Made by a program: the position numbers and the translations under genes | From: DAISWL01 sp036826375 | GTDB taxonomy: Bacteria > Patescibacteriota > Saccharimonadia > Saccharimonadales > HK-STAS-PATE-42 | DNA: 22,240 nt | NCBI GenBank assembly: GCA_036826375.1 | Contig: DAISWL010000012.1 | Location: 1-22,240, forward strand | Direction of reading: 5' to 3' | Shown here: one piece after another, positions 14,194-21,355 of the stretch | Layout: each line of letters starts with the position of its first letter | Numbering within the stretch: position 1 is the stretch's first letter | The notes under the pieces: generated by a model | What the model saw: only the letters and a program-made list of their open reading frames with translations | What the model was told of the DNA's origin: nothing | The model's database searches: none

Positions 14194-15192
14194 ATGAAAC
14201 TATTCAAAACAACCATAATTTCTCTGAGCATTATCGTGGCGGGATCCATCTTGCTGGTTCTCAATTTTTCTGAAGATTACAGAAATATGATTAAAGATGA
14301 AATAACCTCCAGGGGTTATCAGCCGTCATCAGAGGTTCAAAACTCAGCTGAAAGCCTAAGCTTAACCAAATATTCTGATCGCTTACTAAGGGCATCTCGT
14401 ACCCAATTTGATGATGCCCAACAATTCAACACTAGTTGTGCCGACCTTACTTATAATCAAGAATCTAGCCGATTACTCGGTTGCTATGCAAATAATAAAA
14501 TTTACGTTTATGATATAACTAACCCCGATCTAGAAAATTCTGAAAAAGTAACTCTTGCCCATGAGCTACTGCATGCCGGATGGCAACGCTTAAGTTCAAA
14601 AGAAAAACTAAAAATAAAAGATAAGCTTAACCAGCAACTGAGTTCCGGCATTAGCGAGGATACTCAAAAAGCAATACAAGTTTATAAAGATAGAAACTTG
14701 AGCGAGGAAAATCTGGCAAATGAGATTCATTCTATTTTAGCTACTGATGAGCCTAATTTAAGCCCAGAGCTTGAAAACTATTATTCCAAATTTTTTAAAG
14801 ATAGGAAGGTTATCGCTAGCTTAAACTTAAGTGTTGTGAGCGTTTTTAAGGATGTTGAAAAACAGATGGAATCTCATAAAAATAACCTAGATGATCTCGG
14901 TACTAAAATAGATGACATCCAAAATAAAATTAAGCTTAATAACTCTGAATATGATCGCTTGGTTGCTGTTGCAAACGCTAAACTTGATGCTGGTGATTAT
15001 TCTGGTTACAATGCGCTAGTAATCCCAATAAACGCGATCGTTTCCGCCAATCAAAGCCTAGATACATCTCAACAGGAGCTGATCTCTAGCTATAATACTA
15101 ATGTGGCAGAATTTAACAAGTTAATTGAAAAGTATAATTTGTTAAATGATAGCTTAGATTCTAGATCTGCAGAGAAGATTAAAATTAAATAA
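14194..15192 (+). CDS. Membrane-anchored HExxH (putative metallopeptidase) protein with coiled-coil tail
   Basis: A 332-residue protein with one N-terminal membrane segment (about 6-24) and the rest probably outside the cell. A central domain carries VTLAHELLHAGW, i.e. HELLH (123-127), the zinc-metallopeptidase signature, and a downstream NEIHS with Glu177 that could be the third ligand, as in gluzincins. Two cysteines (82 and 97) could form a disulfide. Residues about 215-260 and 290-325 look like long helices or coiled coil. I do not recognise the family, and the substrate is unknown. It is divergent from dnaX and converges on the 15241-15750 gene with 48 bases between and no obvious terminator. 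Confidence 0.75.
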   Translation: MKLFKTTIISLSIIVAGSILLVLNFSEDYRNMIKDEITSRGYQPSSEVQNSAESLSLTKYSDRLLRASRTQFDDAQQFNTSCADLTYNQESSRLLGCYANNKIYVYDITNPDLENSEKVTLAHELLHAGWQRLSSKEKLKIKDKLNQQLSSGISEDTQKAIQVYKDRNLSEENLANEIHSILATDEPNLSPELENYYSKFFKDRKVIASLNLSVVSVFKDVEKQMESHKNNLDDLGTKIDDIQNKIKLNNSEYDRLVAVANAKLDAGDYSGYNALVIPINAIVSANQSLDTSQQELISSYNTNVAEFNKLIEKYNLLNDSLDSRSAEKIKIK

Positions 15193-15240
15193 TATCTTTT
15201 ATTGCTAGCTAGTTACGCGTTAGGTTGGGTCAGATTAAGC

Positions 15241-15750
15241 TTAAAGCGCAGCTTCAATAGCGGCCCATTCAACTTCATCATTATCCGCTGGTACAACTAT
15301 ACTGATTTGATCACCTGGTTTAGCCTTAAAATAAGTTACACTAGCAAGTAGAACTCGGTACTCACGGGAGTTAGCCTCCACGAAGTACATACCTTCCTTA
15401 AGCTTAAGCAGGCCAATTAACATTTGGCGTTCCACTGGGCCAATCTGCTTATAAACAAAACCGCCCTCTTCATTAATGGTAAGTTTTAGGATATCGCCCT
15501 GAACAAGCTTAGATTTTGATGAGTAGTTAGCTGGCACTGGATACGTTTTACCGTCGGGGCCAATCATGTTTTGGCCGTCAAAAACTCCTTCTACAATTCT
15601 ACCTACATTTTTATTTACATCTTGAGAAGATGGAGCTATATCCGCGCCAAGAACACTCAATAATAATTCATTAGCAGCGGCTAGGTTAGTTTCGGCATCT
15701 TGGATTAATGCCTTCAGGCGCTTAACTTGTTTTTCTGGTAAATCAGCCAT
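15241..15750 (-). CDS. CPR-type conserved protein of unknown function
   Basis: A 169-residue soluble protein. It has an N-terminal helical part with alternating Ala/Leu (residues 5-35) and a beta-rich remainder: RIVEGVFDGQNMIGPDGKTY (51-70), YSSKSKLVQGDILKLTI (76-92), YKQIGPVERQMLIG (99-112), YRVLLASVTYFKAKPGDQI (131-149). I associate this pattern (GVFDGxNMIGPDGKxYPVPxNYxSKSKLVEGD) with an unnamed protein widespread in CPR genomes; that is from memory, not a search. The strands look like two small beta-barrel or OB-like units. Expression looks strong: a TTGACA-17-TATCTT promoter and an AGAGGA ribosome binding site. The stop codon overlaps a copy of the palindrome. Confidence 0.8.
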   Translation of the reverse strand: MADLPEKQVKRLKALIQDAETNLAAANELLLSVLGADIAPSSQDVNKNVGRIVEGVFDGQNMIGPDGKTYPVPANYSSKSKLVQGDILKLTINEEGGFVYKQIGPVERQMLIGLLKLKEGMYFVEANSREYRVLLASVTYFKAKPGDQISIVVPADNDEVEWAAIEAAL

Positions 15751-15806
15751 TTTGTTTCCTCTAGTTTCTCTTTTAAGTTTTCTCGCAGTTTATTTTTCTT
15801 AACTTA

Positions 15807-15835
15807 AAGATACCAGAACCAAGGGTCGGTGTCAA
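15807..15835 (-). promoter_or_regulatory. Strong sigma70-type promoter of the 15241-15750 gene
   Basis: On the minus strand, -35 TTGACA (15830-15835, perfect), 17-base spacer, -10 TATCTT (15807-15812). TAAGTTAAG, related to the iterated motif, follows the -10 directly. The leader is about 50 bases and contains a Shine-Dalgarno, unlike the leaderless genes nearby. Confidence 0.65.
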
Positions 15836-15934
15836 TCTAAAGTTGTGGAAAAGTAATGGGTCACCGTAATTTAGTAACTTTTAGTTTAATTTTAATGAGA
15901 CATATCTTTTTAATTATTAAGCTGAAGTAAGTGC

Positions 15935-17101
15935 TTAATTATTGACTATATCAGGTTTAAGCTCGTTACTATTATAAGAAAAGGCATACAAATACCATAC
16001 TCCGTCGCTAGCATTTTTAAAAAGATCTACTCTGATATATATTTTACCCCTGTAGCCCTTGTAGTTGGTTGTATATATATAAACTTGCATATCTGAAGAC
16101 GTTGTATCGGGTTCTACTATAACTTTGCCGGTATTCTCGTTGGTATAGGATGCCTCTCCGATTGATGCTTCAGAAAAAGTTTGAACATTAAATTTAAACT
16201 GATCCGTTGGAAAATTAGCTTTATTAGATTCTCTGATGTATTTATTTATAATTTCTTGTGGTTTATTTTCTTGAGCTAATTTAATTATTTCTTGAGTAGT
16301 TTTTTGTTGAATGTTTAAGCTTTCGTTATTAACTTTATTACTGAATTTCGCTCTAAACAAAAAGAATAATGCACCAGCTACTATAGCTAGAGTAAGTATA
16401 GTTATTGTCACTATCTTAAGCTTAGATTTAGATTTACGACGCTTAGGTTTAATATCTTCTATAACTGAATCTGGCTGGGGATGATTCAAACTAGAGCTAA
16501 CGATACTGTTCATTTTTGACTGTTCTAGATGATCTTCGCCTAAACTTGAGCCCGGTGCTCTATCGGTATTTGGCGTTAAGGGCTTCATAGCCTCGACTCT
16601 CAAACTGGCGGGGCTAGTTTCGACCCCAGAAGATTCCCCCGGCCATGCAATAGAATCAAAACCACTAACCTCCTTATTATAGGGTGTGCCTGCGTTCGGT
16701 GTTGAACCTGGCCCATTTGGGCTGGGCTGAGGTCCGTATATAGGGTTGCTGTTGCTTAACCCGGTACTAAATAGGGGATCTTCATCGAAACCGGAACTAT
16801 TCCGAGTAGCTGTGTTCTGCCGCTCATATTGGGCTGACACTGTTTTGGGTATGTCACCTTGAGTGCTACCATCCCCTGTCCCATAATGGTTATTTTGGCT
16901 GTTAGCTTGAGTTGAGTTTGTAGAGATTGGGTTATGATTATTTGAATTAACTTCGGGGGTATAGCCGATATTCCGCTGAGGAGGGGTTACCGGTGGGGAT
17001 ATCACCCTCCTATCAACTGTATTGATATTAGGATGCATAGCATTACTTACTGGCTCAAAATCTGCCCAGGGATTCGCACTATTTTGGTTATCATTCTGCA
17101 T
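15935..17101 (-). CDS. Single-pass membrane protein with long disordered cytoplasmic N-terminus
   Basis: I do not recognise this 388-residue protein. Residues 1-218 are rich in Asn, Ser, Pro, Thr and Gly and look disordered. A basic stretch KPKRRKSKSKLK (218-229) is followed by one membrane segment (about 229-250). The positive-inside rule puts the disordered part in the cytoplasm and the C-terminal domain (about 255-388) outside. That outer domain has a helical start (TTQEIIKLAQENKPQEIINKY) and a beta-rich end (VYIYTTNYKGYRGKIYIRVDLF), like a small NTF2-like or substrate-sensing domain. Its ATG lies six bases after the stop of the histidine kinase gene, so it probably works with the kinase. 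It has hardly any copies of the iterated motif. Confidence 0.72.
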   Translation of the reverse strand: MQNDNQNSANPWADFEPVSNAMHPNINTVDRRVISPPVTPPQRNIGYTPEVNSNNHNPISTNSTQANSQNNHYGTGDGSTQGDIPKTVSAQYERQNTATRNSSGFDEDPLFSTGLSNSNPIYGPQPSPNGPGSTPNAGTPYNKEVSGFDSIAWPGESSGVETSPASLRVEAMKPLTPNTDRAPGSSLGEDHLEQSKMNSIVSSSLNHPQPDSVIEDIKPKRRKSKSKLKIVTITILTLAIVAGALFFLFRAKFSNKVNNESLNIQQKTTQEIIKLAQENKPQEIINKYIRESNKANFPTDQFKFNVQTFSEASIGEASYTNENTGKVIVEPDTTSSDMQVYIYTTNYKGYRGKIYIRVDLFKNASDGVWYLYAFSYNSNELKPDIVNN

Positions 17102-17107
17102 ATTTAT

Positions 17108-18739
17108 TTAACTCAAACCTTTCAAAATTAATTTAAATTCAGACCCTTTATTTAAATTACTGCTAACTTCTATTTTTCCATCTATCTTGTTGATTAATTT
17201 TTTTGTTACATATAGCCCTAGCCCCATCCCGCCGTTCTTTCTAGTCCTGTAATCTTCACTACGCCAGTATTTATCAAATATGTGCTGCTTATCATTTTTA
17301 GAAAGCCCGATGCCGGTGTCTTTAACTGAGATTATTAAATTTCTAGATTGATCACTATATAAATTAACTGTTACGGATCCCGTTTCGGTATATTTAATAG
17401 CGTTACTCACAAAATTAAAAAGAATCTCGAATAAATAAAGCTTAGATGTGAGAACGCCTGGAGTATCAACCGAAGCTGCTACTTTTAGAATTAGACCTTT
17501 TTCTTTTGCTTTTGAGCGAAAATTATTTAATATTTCAGAGCGAATCTCTTCAGCCGTGACTAGCGTAAGATCTAAATCTTCCAACTTCTTCTCTGCCCTA
17601 CTAAGGCTTGATATATCGCTTAACATCTCTGATATTGCCATCACTTGATTATGAGCCTCTGTGGCAGCATCACCCAATGCTTTCTTATCTAATTTGTCAT
17701 TACTATTCAAGAAGAACTTAAGATTAGAGATACTAGCTTCAGCGGTCGCTACAGGCGTTCGTAATTCATGGCTTACAACAGATATAAACTCGTCCCTCTC
17801 TTCATCTAAGCTTTTTTGCTTTGTTATGTCTCTGACGATAATAATAAAACCTCTTTGCATAGAGTTTTGGTAAGTCATTTTAACTGGAGAGATCTCAAAA
17901 TTTAAAACTAATTCGTCATCATCCGATATCTTGTTAAATAATTCAATATTAGTTACTGATTGGATGTTATCTAGCATATTTGATAGGTATACAGCCTTTG
18001 AATGCTTATCCTTAAGCTCGAAAAGTTGATTTAGGTTTTTGTTTTTTATCTGTTCATTTGTATCCAATATAGAAAGAACCGAAGCATTATATTGATTTAT
18101 GTAGCCCTCATCGCTAACTACCATCACTGCATCAGCCATGCTATTTATTAAAGTTTGTAACCGTTGCTTTTCAAAATCTTCGCTTTGTGATGTTCTGATT
18201 AACTCTCTAAGCTCTCTGGTACTTAAGTAGCGTGATTGAGCCAGTATTACAGAAACTAAGCTTACTATGGCAACCTGCGCTAAACCTAAAGTTAAATTAG
18301 TTGTGTTCGGTTCAATAGATCTGCCTATGTAGATCCACCCAAAAACAACTCCTCCATAAGATAGTAAGCTTAAAAGTAGCCCAGTTTTTTTGAAATCTTC
18401 AAAGGTAACTACCGCCAGAAGTATCCAGGCATAACTATAGGGTACTATGGGGTTGGTGAAAAACAACAGAGCAAGGGCCGCAAACAGATGGGCAAACCCA
18501 ATCAGAAGTAATTTCTGAAATCTAAGCTTAAGTTTACCTCTATCATTCAAAATTAGTGAAACAAAAAGTAAAACTATACAGATTGAAAAAAACAGAATGT
18601 AATTTTCGTTAAAAATATCGGTGAAATAAAGTTGAATAGCCATTATCAGACCGATGATTATAATCGGAACGCTAATAATACTTACATCAAAATGAGATTC
18701 CACCTTATCTTGATAATCTTGATGATATCGCTTCGGCAT
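17108..18739 (-). CDS. Membrane sensor histidine kinase with PAS domain
   Basis: A 543-residue two-component sensor. Residues 18-168 hold about six membrane segments, followed by a helical linker (175-198), a PAS domain (about 193-308, ending in the typical IVRDITKQKSLDEERDEFIS), a HisKA domain with the phosphorylated His324 (VSHELRTP), and a HATPase domain with the N box FNFVSNAIKYT (Asn446), G1 VKDTGIGL (472-479) and G2 GGMGLGLYV (503-511). All catalytic residues are intact. No response regulator gene is next to it in the window; instead a one-pass membrane protein follows six bases downstream. Promoter: TTGATT-16-TATAAT with the ATG ten bases after the -10 and no Shine-Dalgarno, so probably leaderless. 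Confidence 0.92.
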   Translation of the reverse strand: MPKRYHQDYQDKVESHFDVSIISVPIIIIGLIMAIQLYFTDIFNENYILFFSICIVLLFVSLILNDRGKLKLRFQKLLLIGFAHLFAALALLFFTNPIVPYSYAWILLAVVTFEDFKKTGLLLSLLSYGGVVFGWIYIGRSIEPNTTNLTLGLAQVAIVSLVSVILAQSRYLSTRELRELIRTSQSEDFEKQRLQTLINSMADAVMVVSDEGYINQYNASVLSILDTNEQIKNKNLNQLFELKDKHSKAVYLSNMLDNIQSVTNIELFNKISDDDELVLNFEISPVKMTYQNSMQRGFIIIVRDITKQKSLDEERDEFISVVSHELRTPVATAEASISNLKFFLNSNDKLDKKALGDAATEAHNQVMAISEMLSDISSLSRAEKKLEDLDLTLVTAEEIRSEILNNFRSKAKEKGLILKVAASVDTPGVLTSKLYLFEILFNFVSNAIKYTETGSVTVNLYSDQSRNLIISVKDTGIGLSKNDKQHIFDKYWRSEDYRTRKNGGMGLGLYVTKKLINKIDGKIEVSSNLNKGSEFKLILKGLS

Positions 18740-18749
18740 CTTAAGTTTA

Positions 18750-18777
18750 ATTATAATGCTTTTGGTTGAATAATCAA
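18750..18777 (-). promoter_or_regulatory. Promoter of the histidine kinase operon
   Basis: On the minus strand, -35 TTGATT (18772-18777), 16-base spacer, -10 TATAAT (18750-18755). The -10 abuts TAAACTTAAG, which in turn abuts the kinase ATG. Confidence 0.6.
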
Positions 18778-18829
18778 AGTTATTATATATTTAGGGTTTA
18801 AGATGTTAACGTAAAACTCGTTTATTTAG

Positions 18830-18858
18830 TGCTTGAGGCGTCATTTAAAGCGCACTCA
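18830..18858. repeat. Imperfect hairpin downstream of the YgjP-type gene
   Basis: CTTGAGGCG (18830-18838) pairs with CGC-A-CTCAAG (18849-18858), nine base pairs with one bulged base around a ten-base loop. Neither strand has a T-run after it, so I do not call it a terminator. Confidence 0.5.
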
Positions 18859-18881
18859 AGATGAACAAGAAAAATTAAGAG

Positions 18882-19592
18882 CTAAAACAAGCTAGCGATT
18901 TTATATTTTTTAAGCTTAAGTTTAGCTTCTTTATGACTAGGGTATAACTCTTCAACAAGATGCCAGAAATCGGGCGAGTGGTTCATTTGTTTAGTGTGAG
19001 CTAGCTCATGAATGATTACGTAGTTGATTAAATCATCGGGTAACATCAACAGTAAAGAATTAAGATGAATATTTTTCTTGCTATCACAACTGCCCCAACG
19101 AGATTTCATAACTGAGTTTTTAAAACTGCTAAACTCAAAATCTATTCGCTGGGCCTGAACGCAGAGCATTTTTTCGAGCTTAGGTTTGGCCACCAAATTA
19201 AGCTTAGCCTTAAAGGTTTTCTTAATGTAGATTTGGGCATCCTCATTATCAGCGCTTAGCCCATGTTTAAGCTTAATAGTTAAAATGTCATCAAAATTAT
19301 TAAAAGAGCTACTATTTTTGATTCCACCGCCAGTTTCGATATTAAGCTTAATACCCGCAAAAACTGAGCCATCTCTAAACTTAATTAAAGAAGATCTAGC
19401 TTTCTGTTGATGAGAAACGATCCACTCTTTATGCTGATTTATAAAGTTAATAATCTGCGCCTTAGTTACCAAATAAGGAGCCCGTATCTTGGCCAAACCA
19501 TTGCTATCGATTTTTATAGATAGTCGTGAAGTTTTGGCTTTAACCACTGCTATATGGCCCCCAATTTCTGGTAATTCTATTTTATATTGCAC
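18882..19592 (-). CDS. YgjP-type (DUF45/SprT-like) metallopeptidase
   Basis: A 236-residue soluble protein with the YgjP-like architecture: an N-terminal beta region (residues 1-60, ending in the usual helix with W58 in HKEWIV), the segment SRWGSC (164-169), and the zinc site HELAH (195-199) with the nearby NHS (204-206) that supplies the third His, then DFW (208-210). Members are zinc-dependent proteases of uncertain substrate, often near restriction or repair genes. It starts with GTG 22 bases after the stop of the P-loop kinase gene, so the two form an operon. Five copies of the palindrome lie inside the gene, which is among the highest densities in the window. Confidence 0.9.
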   Translation of the reverse strand: MQYKIELPEIGGHIAVVKAKTSRLSIKIDSNGLAKIRAPYLVTKAQIINFINQHKEWIVSHQQKARSSLIKFRDGSVFAGIKLNIETGGGIKNSSSFNNFDDILTIKLKHGLSADNEDAQIYIKKTFKAKLNLVAKPKLEKMLCVQAQRIDFEFSSFKNSVMKSRWGSCDSKKNIHLNSLLLMLPDDLINYVIIHELAHTKQMNHSPDFWHLVEELYPSHKEAKLKLKKYKIASLF

Positions 19593-19614
19593 TGTTAGTT
19601 GGGCTCAGCTGATG

Positions 19615-20208
19615 TTACCTAGATTTAAGCTTCTTCCTAGCATCATTCATTTTTGCTTGTCTGTATAGTGAATTGATGCGTTTCAAAACAGTTTCTAGCT
19701 GAGATTTAAAGGTGTGTTTCCCACTAACTACACTGAAATCTTCTTTTTCTTCGGGTTTTTCTAGCCTAAGTTTTATAGAGTTAAATTCCTGAATCGGAAC
19801 TGGATCATTATACTTATCATCCGGCTTTCTTTTATCACGCTTAGAAGCTCGGCGTTTTGCTAAATCCTCTTCAGTTTGAACCCAAACTGTCAAAACCTGA
19901 TAACCAGCGTTTGTCATAACTTGATGAACCTTTTGTCTTTCACTGGCATTAAGAAAACGGCCATCAAGTACCATATGCTTTTTTACTCTTGATAGCTCTT
20001 CTATCATGTACCCCATGATCTTGCGTACTACAATCTGCTCTTCGGATGTAAAACTGGGTTTATTGTATATGTCGAATCTGATTCTATCTTCACTGATATA
20101 ACCAATGTTTAGATTATTGGCTAATTGGCGCGCAAAAAATGTTTTTCCTGCTCCGGGAATACCCATCATGACTATGGCCAAAGGCTTATCTAGCTCTAGT
20201 TTATTCAT
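19615..20208 (-). CDS. AAA_33-type P-loop kinase
   Basis: A 197-residue cytoplasmic ATPase/kinase. Walker A is GIPGAGKT (16-23), followed by ISEDRIRFDIY (35-45), HMVLDGRFLN (about 78-87; strand plus Asp) and a lid rich in Arg/Lys (LAKRRASKRDKRKPDDKYNDP). This is the pattern of AAA_33 kinases, a group that includes polynucleotide kinases, gluconokinase-like and zeta-toxin-like enzymes; the substrate cannot be named. The lid and the length argue for a small-molecule or nucleic-acid 5'-kinase rather than a toxin. The Shine-Dalgarno AGGTGAGGG lies next to the ATG. It is the first gene before the YgjP-type peptidase. Confidence 0.83.
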   Translation of the reverse strand: MNKLELDKPLAIVMMGIPGAGKTFFARQLANNLNIGYISEDRIRFDIYNKPSFTSEEQIVVRKIMGYMIEELSRVKKHMVLDGRFLNASERQKVHQVMTNAGYQVLTVWVQTEEDLAKRRASKRDKRKPDDKYNDPVPIQEFNSIKLRLEKPEEKEDFSVVSGKHTFKSQLETVLKRINSLYRQAKMNDARKKLKSR

Positions 20209-20241
20209 ACCCTCACCTTTATTAATAATTTTGTTATCCCA

Positions 20242-20281
20242 CTTAAGCTTAATTAAATCACATTTTAGCTACAAGTTGCAA
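20242..20281 (-). promoter_or_regulatory. Candidate promoter of the P-loop kinase operon, with abutting motif
   Basis: On the minus strand, -35 TTGCAA (20276-20281), 18-base spacer, -10 TTTAAT (20252-20257), followed at once by TAAGCTTAAG (20242-20251). The leader is about 38 bases with a Shine-Dalgarno. Both hexamers are imperfect, so this call rests mainly on the spacing and the motif. Confidence 0.35.
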
Positions 20282-20295
20282 ATATTTGGGATATT

Positions 20296-21240
20296 CTATA
20301 GCTCAACAGCTATCGAAGGACCCATTGTTGTAGTTAAGAAAACAGATTTTATGTAAGTTCCTTTAACGCTCGATGGTTTAGCATCTCTGATAGATTGCAT
20401 AATTACTTCGAAGTTTGTGGTTAAATCTTTATCGCTAAAAGATGTTTTACCGATTGCTGTATGAACTATTCCCTGCTTATCGACGCGGTATTCTATTTTT
20501 CCAGCTTTAGCCTCTTGTGTGGCTTTTACCACATCTTTAGATACGGTTCCAGATTTAGGGCTGGGCATTAATCCTTTAGGGCCTAGTATTCTAGCGAATT
20601 TAGCTAATTTAGGCATATTTTCAGGAGTAGTAATCAGAACATCAAAATCGATGTCTTCTTTTTTAAGTTTATCCAAGAACTCATCTCCATAAACTGCATC
20701 TGCGCCAGCTTTTTTAACGGCTTCGTGGAAATCTTGAGATGCCCAAACCGCAACATTAATAGTTTTTCCAGTACCAGCCGGTAATGTAACAGTGTTTCTA
20801 ATGTTTTGATCGGCATGGCGAGGGTCTACGCCTAACCTCACATGAATCTCTAGGGTTGAATCGAATTTAGTGGTAGATGTTTTTTTAGCTAAACTTAAGG
20901 CTTCTTCTGGCTTATATAGCTTATCTTTCTCAACTTGCTGAGATGCTACTTTGTACTTTTTGGAGCGTCTTTCGGCTTTAGATCTGGTAACTGGCTTTGG
21001 GCCTTTTTTAACTTCTTGAGAATCTTCAATCTCTCCTGAAGCAATTTTAGCCTTACGATCTTCTTTTTCTGATAATTCTTCGGCCTCACGTTGAGCTTTG
21101 GCTGATCTTTTACCCGCCTTGGTGGTTTTAGAATCTTGCTCTTGAGTTTCGTCAGATGTTGATTCTTCTTGAACCTCAGTATCAACTTCGATCATCGCAT
21201 CGTCAACCTCTGCAATAGGTTCTTCTTTTTTATTTGGCAT
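20296..21240 (-). CDS. rplA: 50S ribosomal protein L1 with long charged N-terminal extension
   Basis: Forms the mobile L1 stalk of the large subunit, binding helices 76-78 of 23S rRNA, and in many bacteria represses its own operon. The core begins about residue 93 (KKYKVASQQVEKDKLYKPEEAL) and contains the family hallmarks RLGVDPRHADQNIRNTV, LPAGTGKT and ILGPKGLMPSPKSGTV. Total length is 314, against about 230 for the usual protein; the extra 90 residues are Glu/Lys-rich and look disordered. Start is supported by AAAAGGAG nine bases before the ATG. A hairpin resembling the rRNA site of L1 sits just upstream of that Shine-Dalgarno, which suggests feedback control of its translation. Confidence 0.96.
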   Translation of the reverse strand: MPNKKEEPIAEVDDAMIEVDTEVQEESTSDETQEQDSKTTKAGKRSAKAQREAEELSEKEDRKAKIASGEIEDSQEVKKGPKPVTRSKAERRSKKYKVASQQVEKDKLYKPEEALSLAKKTSTTKFDSTLEIHVRLGVDPRHADQNIRNTVTLPAGTGKTINVAVWASQDFHEAVKKAGADAVYGDEFLDKLKKEDIDFDVLITTPENMPKLAKFARILGPKGLMPSPKSGTVSKDVVKATQEAKAGKIEYRVDKQGIVHTAIGKTSFSDKDLTTNFEVIMQSIRDAKPSSVKGTYIKSVFLTTTMGPSIAVEL

Positions 21241-21258
21241 TTTCTTGATCTCCTTTTA

Positions 21259-21302
21259 GTGGTTCAAACGCTTTTAAGGCTAATGCCGCTTAAAGCTCCC
21301 AC
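21259..21302 (-). promoter_or_regulatory. Putative L1-binding mRNA hairpin (23S rRNA mimic) upstream of rplA
   Basis: On the minus strand a 44-base stem-loop is closed by GUGG/CCAC, has an asymmetric internal loop (GA against GUUUGAA), then GC/GC, a bulged A, UUUAAG/CUUAAA and an inner GC-AUUA-GC. The two sides of the internal loop, GUGGGAGCUUUAAG and GUUUGAACCAC, closely resemble the E. coli 23S L1-stalk strands GUGGGAGGCUUUGAAG and CCUUGAAAUACCAC, as I recall them. It ends four or five bases before the rplA Shine-Dalgarno, the right place to block translation when L1 is bound. Confidence 0.55.
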
Positions 21303-21355
21303 GGTTATTTTTAAATTAAACAAGTATTACATCTACTATTAAGCTTAGTGAAGCT

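Noticed and set aside
15844..15852. Single DnaA-box-like TGTGGAAAA
   Set aside because: Only one match, no cluster, no DNA-unwinding element or dnaA/dnaN neighbours; not enough for an origin.
15916..15939. ATTAAGC/GCTTAAT hairpin at the end of the 15935-17101 gene
   Set aside because: No U-run on either strand and it overlaps the stop codon; probably a by-product of two motif half-sites.
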